Of a DNA stretch of 46,564 bases, positions 1 through 7,907 are shown piece after piece; position 1 is the stretch's first letter; the number at the start of each line of letters is the position of its first letter. The notes beneath the pieces are model-generated. The model made no database searches and was not told the DNA's origin. It was given only the letters and a program-made list of their open reading frames with translations. Origin of the DNA: an uncultured bacterium. Lineage in GTDB: Bacteria; Actinomycetota; Actinomycetes; S36-B12; CAIYMF01. The translations under genes and the position numbers were made by a program. The stretch spans positions 1 through 46,564 of the forward strand of contig CAIYMF010000343.1 in the NCBI GenBank assembly GCA_903927265.1, in the 5' to 3' direction.

Positions 1-1
1 C

Positions 2-76
2 GTGGGGGCCATGCTGCCGGCTGCCACCCTCACGACTTTCCTTGCAACGGCCAACGCGCGGGAAGCAGCCGACTAA
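2..76 (+). CDS. C-terminal end of an unidentified protein (partial)
   Basis: This frame is open from the left edge and ends at a TAA at 74-76, giving about 24 residues rich in Ala and Thr that end in REAAD. Its stop overlaps the last bases of the convergent monooxygenase-like gene. The fragment is too short to assign a family, and the frame could be open by chance. Confidence 0.35.
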   Translation: MGAMLPAATLTTFLATANAREAAD

Positions 77-366
77 CGCACTGCGAAATGCTCAACCACC
101 GGCGCGCCGTCGAAGTGTTCACCGATCAGCGCGCGCCACTCACCGAAGAGTTCGCTTCCACGAAAACCCACCACGTGATCGTCAAGCGTGTTCCACTCAA
201 TAGTGAAAAGGAACACCGACGGCCGCTCCACACACCACCCGTACGCAGTGAAGTTTAGGAAGCCATCGGCGCGCACCAACACCGTGGTGGCCGCTTCGTT
301 CAGGGCACGTTCGAAGGCTTCTTCGTGTCCGGGAAGTACAGGAATGTGAGCAACTTCGAGCACCAT
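73..366 (-). CDS. Antibiotic biosynthesis monooxygenase (ABM) family protein
   Basis: This 97-residue protein has the size and pattern of a single ABM ferredoxin-like domain: an N-terminal strand (MVLEVAHIPVLPG), a helix with HEEAFERAL, then a strand around GFLNFTAYGW and a C-terminal VEHFAVR. Family members are small dimeric oxygenases or putative heme- or quinone-handling proteins; the substrate here is unknown. It starts 2 nt after the plsC stop on the same strand, so the two are almost certainly cotranscribed. Function beyond the fold is inference. Confidence 0.85.
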   Translation of the reverse strand: MVLEVAHIPVLPGHEEAFERALNEAATTVLVRADGFLNFTAYGWCVERPSVFLFTIEWNTLDDHVVGFRGSELFGEWRALIGEHFDGAPVVEHFAVR

Positions 367-368
367 GA

Positions 369-1067
369 TCAGATCGTCTCGGCGAGCGCCTCGGCCCGCA
401 ATTCCTTGGCACGAGTGGCGTAGATGTCGACGTATTCCTGCCCGCCGAGCTCCATCAGTTCGTACATGATCTCGTCGGTCATCGATCGCAACACAAAGCG
501 ATCACCCTCGAAACCCTCATAGCGCGAGAAGTCGAGGGGAGCTCCGATGCGGATGCCCACACGCATCACCTTGGGCCGAAGCCGACCCACCGGCTGAATC
601 TTCTCGGTATCGATCATCGACACAGGAATCACCGGCACGCCAGCGTCGAGCGCCAGCCGCGCAACGCCGGTGCGCCCGCGGTACAGGCGAGAGTCGGGGC
701 TGCGAGTGCCCTCGGGATAAATGCCGAGCAGCGAACCCTCACTGAGAATGCGCATACTCGTCGACATCGCCGCTTCGGCTGCTCGACCCCCCGTGCGATC
801 AAGTGGCACCTGCCCGACCCCGTGGAAGAACGTGCGGATCAGGAAGCCCTTAATGCCCTTGCCAGTGAAGTACTCACTCTTGGCCAAGAAAGTGATGGGA
901 CGGGGGCATACGAGAGGCAAGAAAAACGAATCAGAGAAGGACAGGTGATTGGACGCCAAGATTGCCGGCCCGTCGGCGGGGATGTTGTCGAGCCCCTGAA
1001 CCCACGGACGGAAAACCACACGCAGGATGGGGCCGAGGAACATGTACTTGAGGAACCAGTAGATCAT
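369..1067 (-). CDS. plsC: 1-acyl-sn-glycerol-3-phosphate acyltransferase
   Basis: PlsC-type enzymes transfer a fatty acyl group to lysophosphatidic acid at the inner membrane to make phosphatidic acid. The 232-residue protein has the catalytic HX4D motif as NHLSFSD (His41, Asp46) and the glycerophosphate-binding YPEGTRS (Glu119 to Ser123), with a hydrophobic N-terminus that probably holds it to the membrane. A strong Shine-Dalgarno (AAGGAGGG) lies just before the ATG at 1067. Homologues sit near fadD in other actinobacteria (compare Rv2182c), which fits a role in phospholipid synthesis. The ABM gene follows in the same operon. Confidence 0.95.
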   Translation of the reverse strand: MIYWFLKYMFLGPILRVVFRPWVQGLDNIPADGPAILASNHLSFSDSFFLPLVCPRPITFLAKSEYFTGKGIKGFLIRTFFHGVGQVPLDRTGGRAAEAAMSTSMRILSEGSLLGIYPEGTRSPDSRLYRGRTGVARLALDAGVPVIPVSMIDTEKIQPVGRLRPKVMRVGIRIGAPLDFSRYEGFEGDRFVLRSMTDEIMYELMELGGQEYVDIYATRAKELRAEALAETI

Positions 1068-1286
1068 CGACCCTCCTTCCGGTGTCGCCGTGAGCGGTCA
1101 ATCGTCGGCGTAGTCAGCGTCGCTGCCCCCACCGTATTGACTCACGGCCAAGAGATCAACGCGTGCGCCCCCGCCCGAGGAACAACCGGCGAGTCGTACC
1201 ATGCCTGTGAGGGCCACATCAAAAAGCAGGCCCGGGCCGCGTTCATGTGAGCGGTCACCGTGCACCACTGATGACCTGGAGGACAC

Positions 1287-2036
1287 ATGCCACTCGTTCC
1301 CGGAGCCGAGCCCTACTCGCACGATGGTGGCCCCATTGGCGTACTGGTGCTGCACGGATTTACCGGCCAGCCCAAATCGGTCAAGCCGTGGGCCCAGTAC
1401 CTGGCCGAAGCTGGACTGTCGGTCGAGGTACCTCGCCTTCCCGGTCACGGCACCCGCTGGCAGGACATGAATGTCACCACCTGGCAGGACTGGTACGCCG
1501 AGGTTGACCGATCGTTCACCACCCTTCGCTCGTCGTGCGAGACCGTGTTCGTCATGGGTCTGTCGATGGGTGGCAGTCTCGCCCTCCGACTGGCCGAAGA
1601 GCGCCCCGACGAAGTTGCCGGCTTGGCCATCGTGAACCCGGCCGTGCACTCCGAGCGCCCCGACCGATTCCTGCTGCCCGTGCTGAAGTTCGTCATCCCG
1701 TCATTTCCAGGAATTTCGAACGACATTAAGAAGGAGGGCGGCGATGAGGGCGCGTACGACAAGCTGCCGCTCAAGGCTGCCTACTCGCTGACGCATCTTT
1801 GGAGTGCAGTCAAGACCGACATCGCGAAGGTCACCCAGCCGATCGTGATTTTCCGTAGCGTCGACGATCACGTTGTCGAGCCGTCGAACACTGAGTGGAT
1901 TTTGGCGAACGCTCCCTCGCGCGATAAGACCGAGGTGCTGCTTGAGAACTCGTACCACGTCGCCACACTCGACAATGACGCCGACATCATCTTCAGCGGC
2001 TCGCTTGACTTCGTGCGACGGATCACCGGTAGTTGA
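1287..2036 (+). CDS. Alpha/beta hydrolase, carboxylesterase Est30/monoacylglycerol lipase-like
   Basis: The 249-residue protein is a compact serine hydrolase. It shows the oxyanion-side HGFTG (residues 23-27), the nucleophile elbow GLSMGGS with Ser93, the acid at Asp193/194 in SVDDHVV, and the catalytic His224 in NSYHVATLD. Length and motif order match the Est30 carboxylesterase group (COG1647), whose members cleave short acyl esters or monoglycerides. A GGAGG ribosome site stands 5-6 nt before the ATG. It is divergent from plsC and overlaps the next gene, so the two plus-strand genes form one unit. The natural substrate is not known. Confidence 0.93.
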   Translation: MPLVPGAEPYSHDGGPIGVLVLHGFTGQPKSVKPWAQYLAEAGLSVEVPRLPGHGTRWQDMNVTTWQDWYAEVDRSFTTLRSSCETVFVMGLSMGGSLALRLAEERPDEVAGLAIVNPAVHSERPDRFLLPVLKFVIPSFPGISNDIKKEGGDEGAYDKLPLKAAYSLTHLWSAVKTDIAKVTQPIVIFRSVDDHVVEPSNTEWILANAPSRDKTEVLLENSYHVATLDNDADIIFSGSLDFVRRITGS

Positions 2037-2038
2037 GC

Positions 2039-2830
2039 ATGCCAATTCGCGACAACGGGCTCACAGCGGCGAACTACGTGCCACTCGCTGAACTCGACCC
2101 TCCCCTGATCGAGCAGGTTCTAGACCTGCTTGCTCATGCAGGTATTGCGGCCTTCGTTGAACCGGTGGAGGGTCAGCGCGGGCCGTACCAGGACGTGCAG
2201 TTGCCCGATCGGGTCGTCGTGCAGTTGCAGGTTGATCGCGAACATGTCGACGAGGCGCGCACCGCTGTCGCCGCTCAGGTCCCGGCGCTGCGGGCGGCTT
2301 TCCTCGCCGACTCCGCCGCGCGCGACGATCGGTCGGCGATGGCTGCGGCTGATGTCGATGCGGCGTGGGCGCGCATCATTGCCGGCTACGACAATCCCAC
2401 CAGCCCGGTGGGTCCATGGTCAGTCGCTGAAGACATCGACGGATCGGTGACTCCGACCAGTGGCGGATCAGGGCTGAGCGGGCGGCTCGTGCGCCGCGGC
2501 GACACCGAGCCAGCCGAGCCAGCCGAGCCAGCCGAGCCAGCCCATACGTGGGACGACGGTTGGGCCGAAGCCGACGACCCTGACAATCACTTCGTACCCC
2601 CGCCTCCCCCGCCGCTGCCGCAGGTTGACAGCGTCACCAGGTTGGCGTGGCTAGGAATTCTGGGCGGACCGCTGTTCATTCTGATTACCTCCATTCTGGG
2701 TCTGCAAATGGAGTCGTGGGTGGTGTTTGTTGCGCTCCTGGCCTTCTGCGGCGGAATCGCCACGCTGGTGGCCCGCATGGGCGATCATCCGAGTCAGGAT
2801 GATGGCTGGGACGACGGAGCAGTCGTCTAA
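2039..2830 (+). CDS. Conserved actinobacterial protein: DUF2007-like N-terminus, C-terminal membrane segments
   Basis: The N-terminal 80 residues (VLDLLAHAGIAAFVEP and following) resemble small DUF2007-type putative signal-transducing domains. Then comes a low-complexity linker with an EPA repeat, an acidic stretch, a DNHFVPPPPPPLP motif and two hydrophobic helices (about residues 205-250) before a DDG-rich acidic tail. The polyproline plus two-helix pattern recurs in actinobacterial hypothetical proteins. A TTG at 2033 would overlap the hydrolase stop; I prefer the ATG at 2039, which gives 263 residues. Function is unknown, and membrane anchoring is inferred from hydrophobicity. Confidence 0.85.
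   Translation: MPIRDNGLTAANYVPLAELDPPLIEQVLDLLAHAGIAAFVEPVEGQRGPYQDVQLPDRVVVQLQVDREHVDEARTAVAAQVPALRAAFLADSAARDDRSAMAAADVDAAWARIIAGYDNPTSPVGPWSVAEDIDGSVTPTSGGSGLSGRLVRRGDTEPAEPAEPAEPAHTWDDGWAEADDPDNHFVPPPPPPLPQVDSVTRLAWLGILGGPLFILITSILGLQMESWVVFVALLAFCGGIATLVARMGDHPSQDDGWDDGAVV
2507..2542 (+). repeat. Four exact tandem 9-bp repeats (GAGCCAGCC)
   Basis: Four identical copies of GAGCCAGCC run head to tail inside the preceding gene and encode EPAEPAEPAEPA. The period is three codons, so copy-number change would lengthen or shorten the linker without a frameshift. Confidence 0.95.
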
Positions 2831-2849
2831 CCTCTGTTCATTAACCCCC

Positions 2850-4643
2850 TCATCGGATGAGCCGCACCGGATCACCCTCGAGGCTTGCACTCCAGGTGGT
2901 CGTGTCAAACACCGACGACGGGTAATCGACGGCAACGCGAAACCAACAGTCAGTCGGATCGTCGTCGACACATCGATAATCGCTTGGCAATTCGATGGCC
3001 ACCTGTTGGAGTTTGCCGTCGAAGCCCGACGCTGAGCTGACACCCGTGAGTTCGCAATGGGCAAGTTCAACCGGTGCGATGGGCGATCCGCGCGGCTCGC
3101 CTAAGGCCACGCAGCGAGCCGGCCACGTACCCCCGGCTGCCGGCGGCCGCACTAACGTAAGAGTGGCCGGTGCCTGAGCATCACCAAGATCGAAGAGTTC
3201 GACCCGCAGAGTGCTTCCAGCGGCCGCAGATCCCACTCGGGCGAGCAGGAAGGTCGTACGCCCGGACGGGACGTTGACATAGAGCCCGAGGCGTTCGAAT
3301 CCTGCGACGCTCACGGCTTCCTGATCACCGGGCGTATCAACCCGCACCGAGAACCTGTTGAGACCAGTACCGCTCGCATCGGCATCCTCGCGCGGATCGG
3401 CCATCCGCGTGGCCGAGGCACGACCGGAACCGATGTTCGTGCGCACTTGCAAGTAGTAATCGCCCACCTGCGGCGCGATGACCGTGCATACCGTGACCCA
3501 CTGTCGGAAGTAGCGTTGCAGCGCCGGATCACCTGGTGTGGTGAGCGCGGCCGCCATCGCACGTGGCGTGAGAATCCAACCTGGGTACTGCCGCACGCAC
3601 GATGTCAACACGGGAGCGCGCCACGGATCACCTGAACTGGTCGGTGAATGTAAGGCAAATGACGTGACCACCGATGCATGAAGAGTTGCCGCTGGTGTTG
3701 CCCCAGCAACCGACATCGTGTCTCCCGTGCAGTACTCCCCCGACGATGGTGGACTGCTCGTAGGAGAGCCGAACGCGTAACGTCGAGCAGCATCGCGTAC
3801 GTACGGATTGGGATCTGGCAAACCTGGCCACGACGAGTCAGTTGCTGAACGCTGCGGCATGCGATCGCATGCATCGCCTACGTCAACGAATGCAGGATCA
3901 AAAAGCTGCACCGTCATCGACGACACCTGCCGCCGCACCGTGACCCGCAGGAAGTAGGAAGGCTGTCCGTCGGTCGCACCCGCAGACACTGAACCGTAAC
4001 CGCGGTAGTCGAGGTTGTCGTTGACACTGCAGCCCGAGTTTGCGTCGGTGCACCACCGACTTGCGAATCGATCGCCCTTCACTTTCGACGTATCCGGCCC
4101 TGCAATGGATGCCCACAGATGTGGTCGTCGGCCATAGGAACACATAGTCGAAGCCACCGAACCGGTGCCATCAGCAGGGTCGGTGAGGTCTCCCGACGCC
4201 GGATCGGGCTCCTCACCCAACACATTGCAACTACTGCCGATCGAGACCGGTGCGGAGTAACCCGCTTCACTGCTTCTGGACAGTTCACGCACGGGCTCGC
4301 CCAACGCAACCCCCAGCGGATTGGGCACTGACACGCTGAGCGTGGCGCGGACCGTTCCGGCTGCCGACCCGTTGACCAGATCAAGGCGAGTCGAACCGGT
4401 CAGTGGGTATCCGTTTCGGCGCACCGCATCCCGCGCCGATGCAACTGCGGCAGCGCGCGCCGACATCCACTGCGGTGCTGCCGCAAGCGCCGCGGCATCG
4501 GCTGCACGTTGCACTCGCTCGAGAACGGCGAACCACCGGGCAACCTCAATGCCAAGCGCAGCACCACCCACCAGTACCGGCACGAATACCAAAGCGACCA
4601 CAATCGCGATCGCGCCCGACTCTTGTGCGAAGCGACGTCTCAC
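2850..4643 (-). CDS. tadG: TadG-like Tad pilus/secretion protein with large extracellular region
   Basis: The N-terminus (ESGAIAIVVALVFVPVLVGG, then QRAADAAALAAA) is the Tad/TadG-like signature: one N-terminal membrane helix followed by a QxAADAAALAAA motif. The remaining roughly 530 residues are extracellular and rich in Cys and beta-strand patterns. Two stretches, near GDYYLQVRTNIG and GLYVNVPSG, look like beta-sandwich modules. I chose the GTG at 4643, which overlaps the tadE-like stop in a GTGA arrangement, over the TTG at 4661. With the preceding gene it forms a pair that probably supplies pseudopilin-like subunits to the Tad system at 10.7-18.5 kb; this link is inference. Confidence 0.75.
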   Translation of the reverse strand: MRRRFAQESGAIAIVVALVFVPVLVGGAALGIEVARWFAVLERVQRAADAAALAAAPQWMSARAAAVASARDAVRRNGYPLTGSTRLDLVNGSAAGTVRATLSVSVPNPLGVALGEPVRELSRSSEAGYSAPVSIGSSCNVLGEEPDPASGDLTDPADGTGSVASTMCSYGRRPHLWASIAGPDTSKVKGDRFASRWCTDANSGCSVNDNLDYRGYGSVSAGATDGQPSYFLRVTVRRQVSSMTVQLFDPAFVDVGDACDRMPQRSATDSSWPGLPDPNPYVRDAARRYAFGSPTSSPPSSGEYCTGDTMSVAGATPAATLHASVVTSFALHSPTSSGDPWRAPVLTSCVRQYPGWILTPRAMAAALTTPGDPALQRYFRQWVTVCTVIAPQVGDYYLQVRTNIGSGRASATRMADPREDADASGTGLNRFSVRVDTPGDQEAVSVAGFERLGLYVNVPSGRTTFLLARVGSAAAGSTLRVELFDLGDAQAPATLTLVRPPAAGGTWPARCVALGEPRGSPIAPVELAHCELTGVSSASGFDGKLQQVAIELPSDYRCVDDDPTDCWFRVAVDYPSSVFDTTTWSASLEGDPVRLIR

Positions 4644-5248
4644 GAGAGCCCCAACCCGCAACTGCGCACCGGAAGCGGCTCGAACTTCATGACGGTGCGG
4701 TCAGTGATGGTGCGTATCGCCGAACTTCCCAGCACCGACGAGAACAACATGCGATGACGCACACGCAGCAGCACACCCACCGACATCGCGTGCGCATCTC
4801 CGACACAGGCATTGATCGACAGTGGGGGCCACTGAGTACCCGACACCGGAACGAACCGGCCGGTCGCTCGACTCCACGTCATTCGCACACAACGACTCGG
4901 ACAGGTATCGAACGACCCAGTGCCCACCGGGAATCCGTCGTCACCTGCTTGATACACCCAGAGTTCGTCGATCGACTCGGCAGGAAGCACCGTGCTCGCT
5001 GCGGCGACGGCCTGCGCCACATCGTCGACCATCGTGACACGCCGCGGCTCTGCCGAGGCAATACGAGCACCATGGCGCGTTGCTGACGTCACCGCGGACA
5101 CGTCACGCAGGTAGAGCCCAGTATCGAGGATGCCGAGCACCATCACCAGAAGCAGCGGAATGACCAGCGCTGCCTCAACAGCGACGGCACCCCGATCGGT
5201 ACCAGCACAGCGAAGGAGCCGCGGCGGAACTTCAAGAACGCGAGACAT
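4640..5248 (-). CDS. tadE: TadE-like pseudopilin/minor pilin
   Basis: The motif RGAVAVEAALVIPLLLVMV followed by DTGLYLRDVSAVTSATRHGARIAS is the TadE domain: a prepilin-like cleavage region, Glu+5 and one hydrophobic helix. Four Cys lie in the periplasmic part. The ATG at 5248 (MSRVLEV) gives 202 residues; a GTG at 5293 is also in frame, and the only Shine-Dalgarno-like GGGAGG is about 15 nt before 5248, so the start is uncertain. It follows the glucokinase by about 57 nt on the same strand and overlaps the TadG-like gene by 4 nt. Confidence 0.8.
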   Translation of the reverse strand: MSRVLEVPPRLLRCAGTDRGAVAVEAALVIPLLLVMVLGILDTGLYLRDVSAVTSATRHGARIASAEPRRVTMVDDVAQAVAAASTVLPAESIDELWVYQAGDDGFPVGTGSFDTCPSRCVRMTWSRATGRFVPVSGTQWPPLSINACVGDAHAMSVGVLLRVRHRMLFSSVLGSSAIRTITDRTVMKFEPLPVRSCGLGLS

Positions 5249-5305
5249 GCCGTGACACTTTCGCCTCCCACAAGCGGGGGCCAGGGGGGCCACTCGGCCT
5301 GTGGA

Positions 5306-6250
5306 TTAGTGGTGACGGGCCAAATCGGCCGCACCCACCATGCCCGCCGCATTGCCCAGACTGGCGAGCACAACCTCAGCCAACGGGCGATGCGAGCGTG
5401 CGGTCAGGTGTGCGAGGTATGACTCGCGCGTTGGCGCGAGCAGGAGGTCACCGGCGGCTGACACTCCTCCCCCAATCACGAAACGACCCGGGTCAAGAAC
5501 CGCAGCCAGATCGGCCAGCCCGCGCCCCAACCAACCCCCGAGATCATCGAAGGCGGCGCACGCTACCGGATCACCCGCCTGGGCAGCAGCCGTGACATGA
5601 GCACCCTGAACTCCTTCGGGAGTGCCATCGCCTAGCGCCAACAACACCGACGCATCGGCCCGCCGCGTGCCGGCGAGGTGACGTGCAATCCGCACGAGGG
5701 CGTTACCACTGGCGTACTGCTCCCAGCAGCCCGCAAGTCCGCAACCGCACATCAACCCGTCGGCAACCATCTGCAAGTGCCCAATTTCAGCAGCAGCGCC
5801 GAACGCTCCGCGCAACGGCCGACCGTCGACCACAATTCCGCCACCGATGCCGGTGCCCACGGTGACCATTACCTGATGTGGTTCACCGCGTCCGGCCCCA
5901 AATCGATACTCGCCCCACGCAGCCGCGAGCGCATCATTTTCAATGATCACGGGCACGCCGGTGTGTCGCTCAACTTGATCCTTGAGAGGTTCATCGATCC
6001 AGCCCAAATTGGGGGCGAAGAGAACACGCGACCTGGCGCTATCGATGAATCCGGCTGCCCCGATTCCGATCGACTCGACCTCATGATCGGCAGTGAGTTC
6101 AGCGACGAGGTCAACAAGTGCGGCCACTGTTGCTGCGGCGTCGCGTGTGGGCGTCGGCCGTCTACCGGTGACCACCAGCGTTCCGTCACTATCAACAAGA
6201 CCGCCCGCCAGTTTGGTCCCGCCGAGGTCGATACCCAGCGTGAGTGTCAT
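5306..6250 (-). CDS. glk: ROK family glucokinase
   Basis: This enzyme phosphorylates glucose with ATP in the cytosol. The 314 residues carry the phosphate loop DLGGTK (8-13), catalytic Asp106 in ENDALAA, the second glycine loop GTGIGGG (132-138), EIGH (155-158) and the ROK zinc site CGCGLAGCWEQYASG (Cys168, 170, 175 with His158). Length and motifs match actinobacterial GlkA. Its ATG overlaps the stop of the upstream Cys-motif gene (ATGA), so they are translationally coupled. No DNA-binding domain is present, so it is a kinase and not a ROK repressor. Confidence 0.94.
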   Translation of the reverse strand: MTLTLGIDLGGTKLAGGLVDSDGTLVVTGRRPTPTRDAAATVAALVDLVAELTADHEVESIGIGAAGFIDSARSRVLFAPNLGWIDEPLKDQVERHTGVPVIIENDALAAAWGEYRFGAGRGEPHQVMVTVGTGIGGGIVVDGRPLRGAFGAAAEIGHLQMVADGLMCGCGLAGCWEQYASGNALVRIARHLAGTRRADASVLLALGDGTPEGVQGAHVTAAAQAGDPVACAAFDDLGGWLGRGLADLAAVLDPGRFVIGGGVSAAGDLLLAPTRESYLAHLTARSHRPLAEVVLASLGNAAGMVGAADLARHH

Positions 6251-6621
6251 TTCGATTCCTCATCATCGGTACGGGTGAGTTCCTCGCGCAATGCCAGCAT
6301 GACGGCATCAAGTGCGTCACCAATGCCATCGACCATTTCAGGGGCCACGAGTCGAGCCATCGACAACACTCGGCACACCGGGCACGATCGGCATTCCGCC
6401 GACGCATCGTGGTCGGATGCGATCAGCGGCACAACGGGGGCTAGGGCACGTCGAGCCGCCGCGGCATGATCGGCGCCGTCGTCTCGTTGACTGGCCACCG
6501 TAGCAAGGAAAGTCGCAAGCAATCCGAGCCCGCCAGCAACAGTTTCACCGAGCGCGGCCGTGCGGCCATCGCGCTCGGCATCACCGGACCACTCCGGAGG
6601 TTGTTCGCCTGCTGAGGTCAC
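6247..6621 (-). CDS. Small Cys-motif protein coupled to glucokinase
   Basis: This 124-residue protein has an acidic, variable N-terminus, a hydrophobic GGLGLLATFLATVA stretch and a conserved-looking C-terminal block, CRSCPVCRVLSMARLVAPE (Cys77, 80, 83), followed by an amphipathic helix. The Cys spacing suggests a metal or zinc knuckle. It starts at a GTG and overlaps the glucokinase start by 4 nt, so the two are probably made together. I do not recognise a named function. It may be a regulator or chaperone of its neighbour, but that is a guess. Confidence 0.8.
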   Translation of the reverse strand: MTSAGEQPPEWSGDAERDGRTAALGETVAGGLGLLATFLATVASQRDDGADHAAAARRALAPVVPLIASDHDASAECRSCPVCRVLSMARLVAPEMVDGIGDALDAVMLALREELTRTDDEESK

Positions 6622-6640
6622 CGTGGTCGCCTGAAATCGA

Positions 6641-7075
6641 CTATCCCTCGACCCGCGCCTTGAGGCCCTTGAGCGCGGTGTCGACGATGACCTTCTCAGC
6701 TTTGCGACGAATCATGCCGATCATGGGAATTGACAGGCCCACCATCAGGCGGTAGTCAACGTGCGTTCGGCCATCGCCGTTATCGGTCAACGAGTAGGTG
6801 CCGTCCATGGCAGTGAGAACACCCCCTTCGGTGAGCTGCCACGACACACTCTCGTTGCCGTTCCAGTCATAGGCGAGCACATAGCTGTCCTTGATCGGTC
6901 CGGATTCAACGGTGAACCGCGCGTCGCCGGGGCGACCGTCTTCATACTCGGTGAGAACCTCAACACTCTTCACCCCGTCGCTCCATTCGGGGTACACGGT
7001 GAGGTCGGCGATCACGTCCATGATGGTCTCGGGGTCAGCGTCAATGTCGATACTGCCGCTTGTCTCATCTGCCAT
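6641..7075 (-). CDS. SRPBCC (START-like) family protein
   Basis: The 144 residues follow the polyketide-cyclase/START pattern: a first strand with GSIDIDADPETIMDVIADL, the YPEWSDGVKSVEV motif, a series of antiparallel strands, and a long C-terminal helix (MIRRKAEKVIVDTALKGLKARVEG, seen in parts). The fold makes a cavity for a hydrophobic ligand. The neighbour order (SRPBCC near fadD) matches Rv2185c in M. tuberculosis. A TAAGGT box sits 6 nt before the ATG with no Shine-Dalgarno, so the mRNA is probably leaderless and the gene begins its own unit. The ligand is unknown. Confidence 0.9.
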   Translation of the reverse strand: MADETSGSIDIDADPETIMDVIADLTVYPEWSDGVKSVEVLTEYEDGRPGDARFTVESGPIKDSYVLAYDWNGNESVSWQLTEGGVLTAMDGTYSLTDNGDGRTHVDYRLMVGLSIPMIGMIRRKAEKVIVDTALKGLKARVEG

Positions 7076-7081
7076 GGCCCG

Positions 7082-7087
7082 ACCTTA
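7082..7087 (-). promoter_or_regulatory. -10 box (TAAGGT) for a leaderless SRPBCC mRNA
   Basis: On the minus strand TAAGGT ends 6 nt before the ATG at 7075, and no Shine-Dalgarno is present. Confidence 0.5.
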
Positions 7088-7099
7088 TGCCACGAGCGG

Positions 7100-7867
7100 T
7101 CACCACGTCAGAGCAAATGGGGTACGCCGGCCACGGAAGTGCCCCACGTTGACCACCTCGGTGCGCCCAATCCGGGTGCGTGCGGCCAGTGGCTGATGTA
7201 CGTGGCCATGGAGGTGCAGCCGGGGCTGGACATCAGCGACGTACTCAAGCAGCGCACTACTCCCCCGCTCAAAGCGGCGCGCCACCACGTCATAGGTGAT
7301 CTCAGGGATGGCCGGCGGAATGTGTGTGCACAACACGTCGACCTCACCGAGCGCCGACACTTTCGCGGCATACTCGTCGTCGCTGAGTTCGTAGGGAGTG
7401 CGATAGGGGCTCATCAACCCGCCCCCGACAAAACCAAATCTCAGCCCGTCAATATCGATGGTTTGACCGTCGAGCACCGTCTGCCCTTCGCGAAGGAACT
7501 CGGGCCAGAGCGCTGGAACATCCACATTGCCGTAGGTCAGCAGTGCAGGAGTCGGCATCACCGCGAAGAGCCGCTCGTACTGCGCGCGAATCTGGCGCTG
7601 CATGACCGTCCAGCGGTCTTCACCTAACGTCTCCCACAGAATGGCCGAGTGCGCGCGCGCCTGATCAAAGCGGCCCTGGGTACGCAGCCGAATGTACTTC
7701 TCCGTTGCTTGAGCACCAAAGAGTTCCGCATACATGCCCTGACTGGAATCGGCGTAGTCGAGAAACAAGATGAGGTCGCCTAAACAGATCAGCAGATCAG
7801 CACCCTCACCCGCACGAGCGAGGTCATCGGAGGCGTCGTGAACGTCGCTCACCACATGAACCCGCAT
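7100..7867 (-). CDS. Metallophosphoesterase, calcineurin-like
   Basis: All five metal-binding blocks are visible in the 255 residues: DVH (Asp8, His10), LGD (Asp31), GNVD (Asn114 to Asp116), CTH (His182) and HGHVH (His220, His222). The protein therefore should bind two metal ions and hydrolyse a phosphomono- or diester. The stretch between blocks II and III is long, with many Arg and Gln, and may shape the substrate pocket. A TACGCT box 7 nt before the ATG predicts a leaderless transcript from within the 40-nt gap after the zinc-ribbon gene. Substrate unknown. Confidence 0.92.
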   Translation of the reverse strand: MRVHVVSDVHDASDDLARAGEGADLLICLGDLILFLDYADSSQGMYAELFGAQATEKYIRLRTQGRFDQARAHSAILWETLGEDRWTVMQRQIRAQYERLFAVMPTPALLTYGNVDVPALWPEFLREGQTVLDGQTIDIDGLRFGFVGGGLMSPYRTPYELSDDEYAAKVSALGEVDVLCTHIPPAIPEITYDVVARRFERGSSALLEYVADVQPRLHLHGHVHQPLAARTRIGRTEVVNVGHFRGRRTPFALTW

Positions 7868-7874
7868 GTCAAGC

Positions 7875-7880
7875 AGCGTA
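7875..7880 (-). promoter_or_regulatory. -10 box (TACGCT) for a leaderless phosphoesterase mRNA
   Basis: On the minus strand TACGCT ends 7 nt before the ATG at 7867, in a short gap that lacks a ribosome-binding site. Confidence 0.5.
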
Positions 7881-7907
7881 AGGGCCGTTGGTCAGGGCCG
7901 CGACCGG

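Noticed and set aside
1068-1286. Search for a gene or promoter between plsC and the hydrolase
   Set aside because: No conserved frame was seen. A TTGACT near 1137 has no matching -10 box at the right distance.
4403-5086. 227-codon plus-strand open frame
   Set aside because: It is antisense to the tadE/tadG pair and has the Arg/His/Thr bias of a shadow frame.
5678-6469. 263-codon plus-strand open frame
   Set aside because: It is antisense to glucokinase and shows no conserved motif.
6761-7627. 288-codon plus-strand open frame
   Set aside because: It is antisense to both the SRPBCC and the metallophosphoesterase genes, which have full family motifs.
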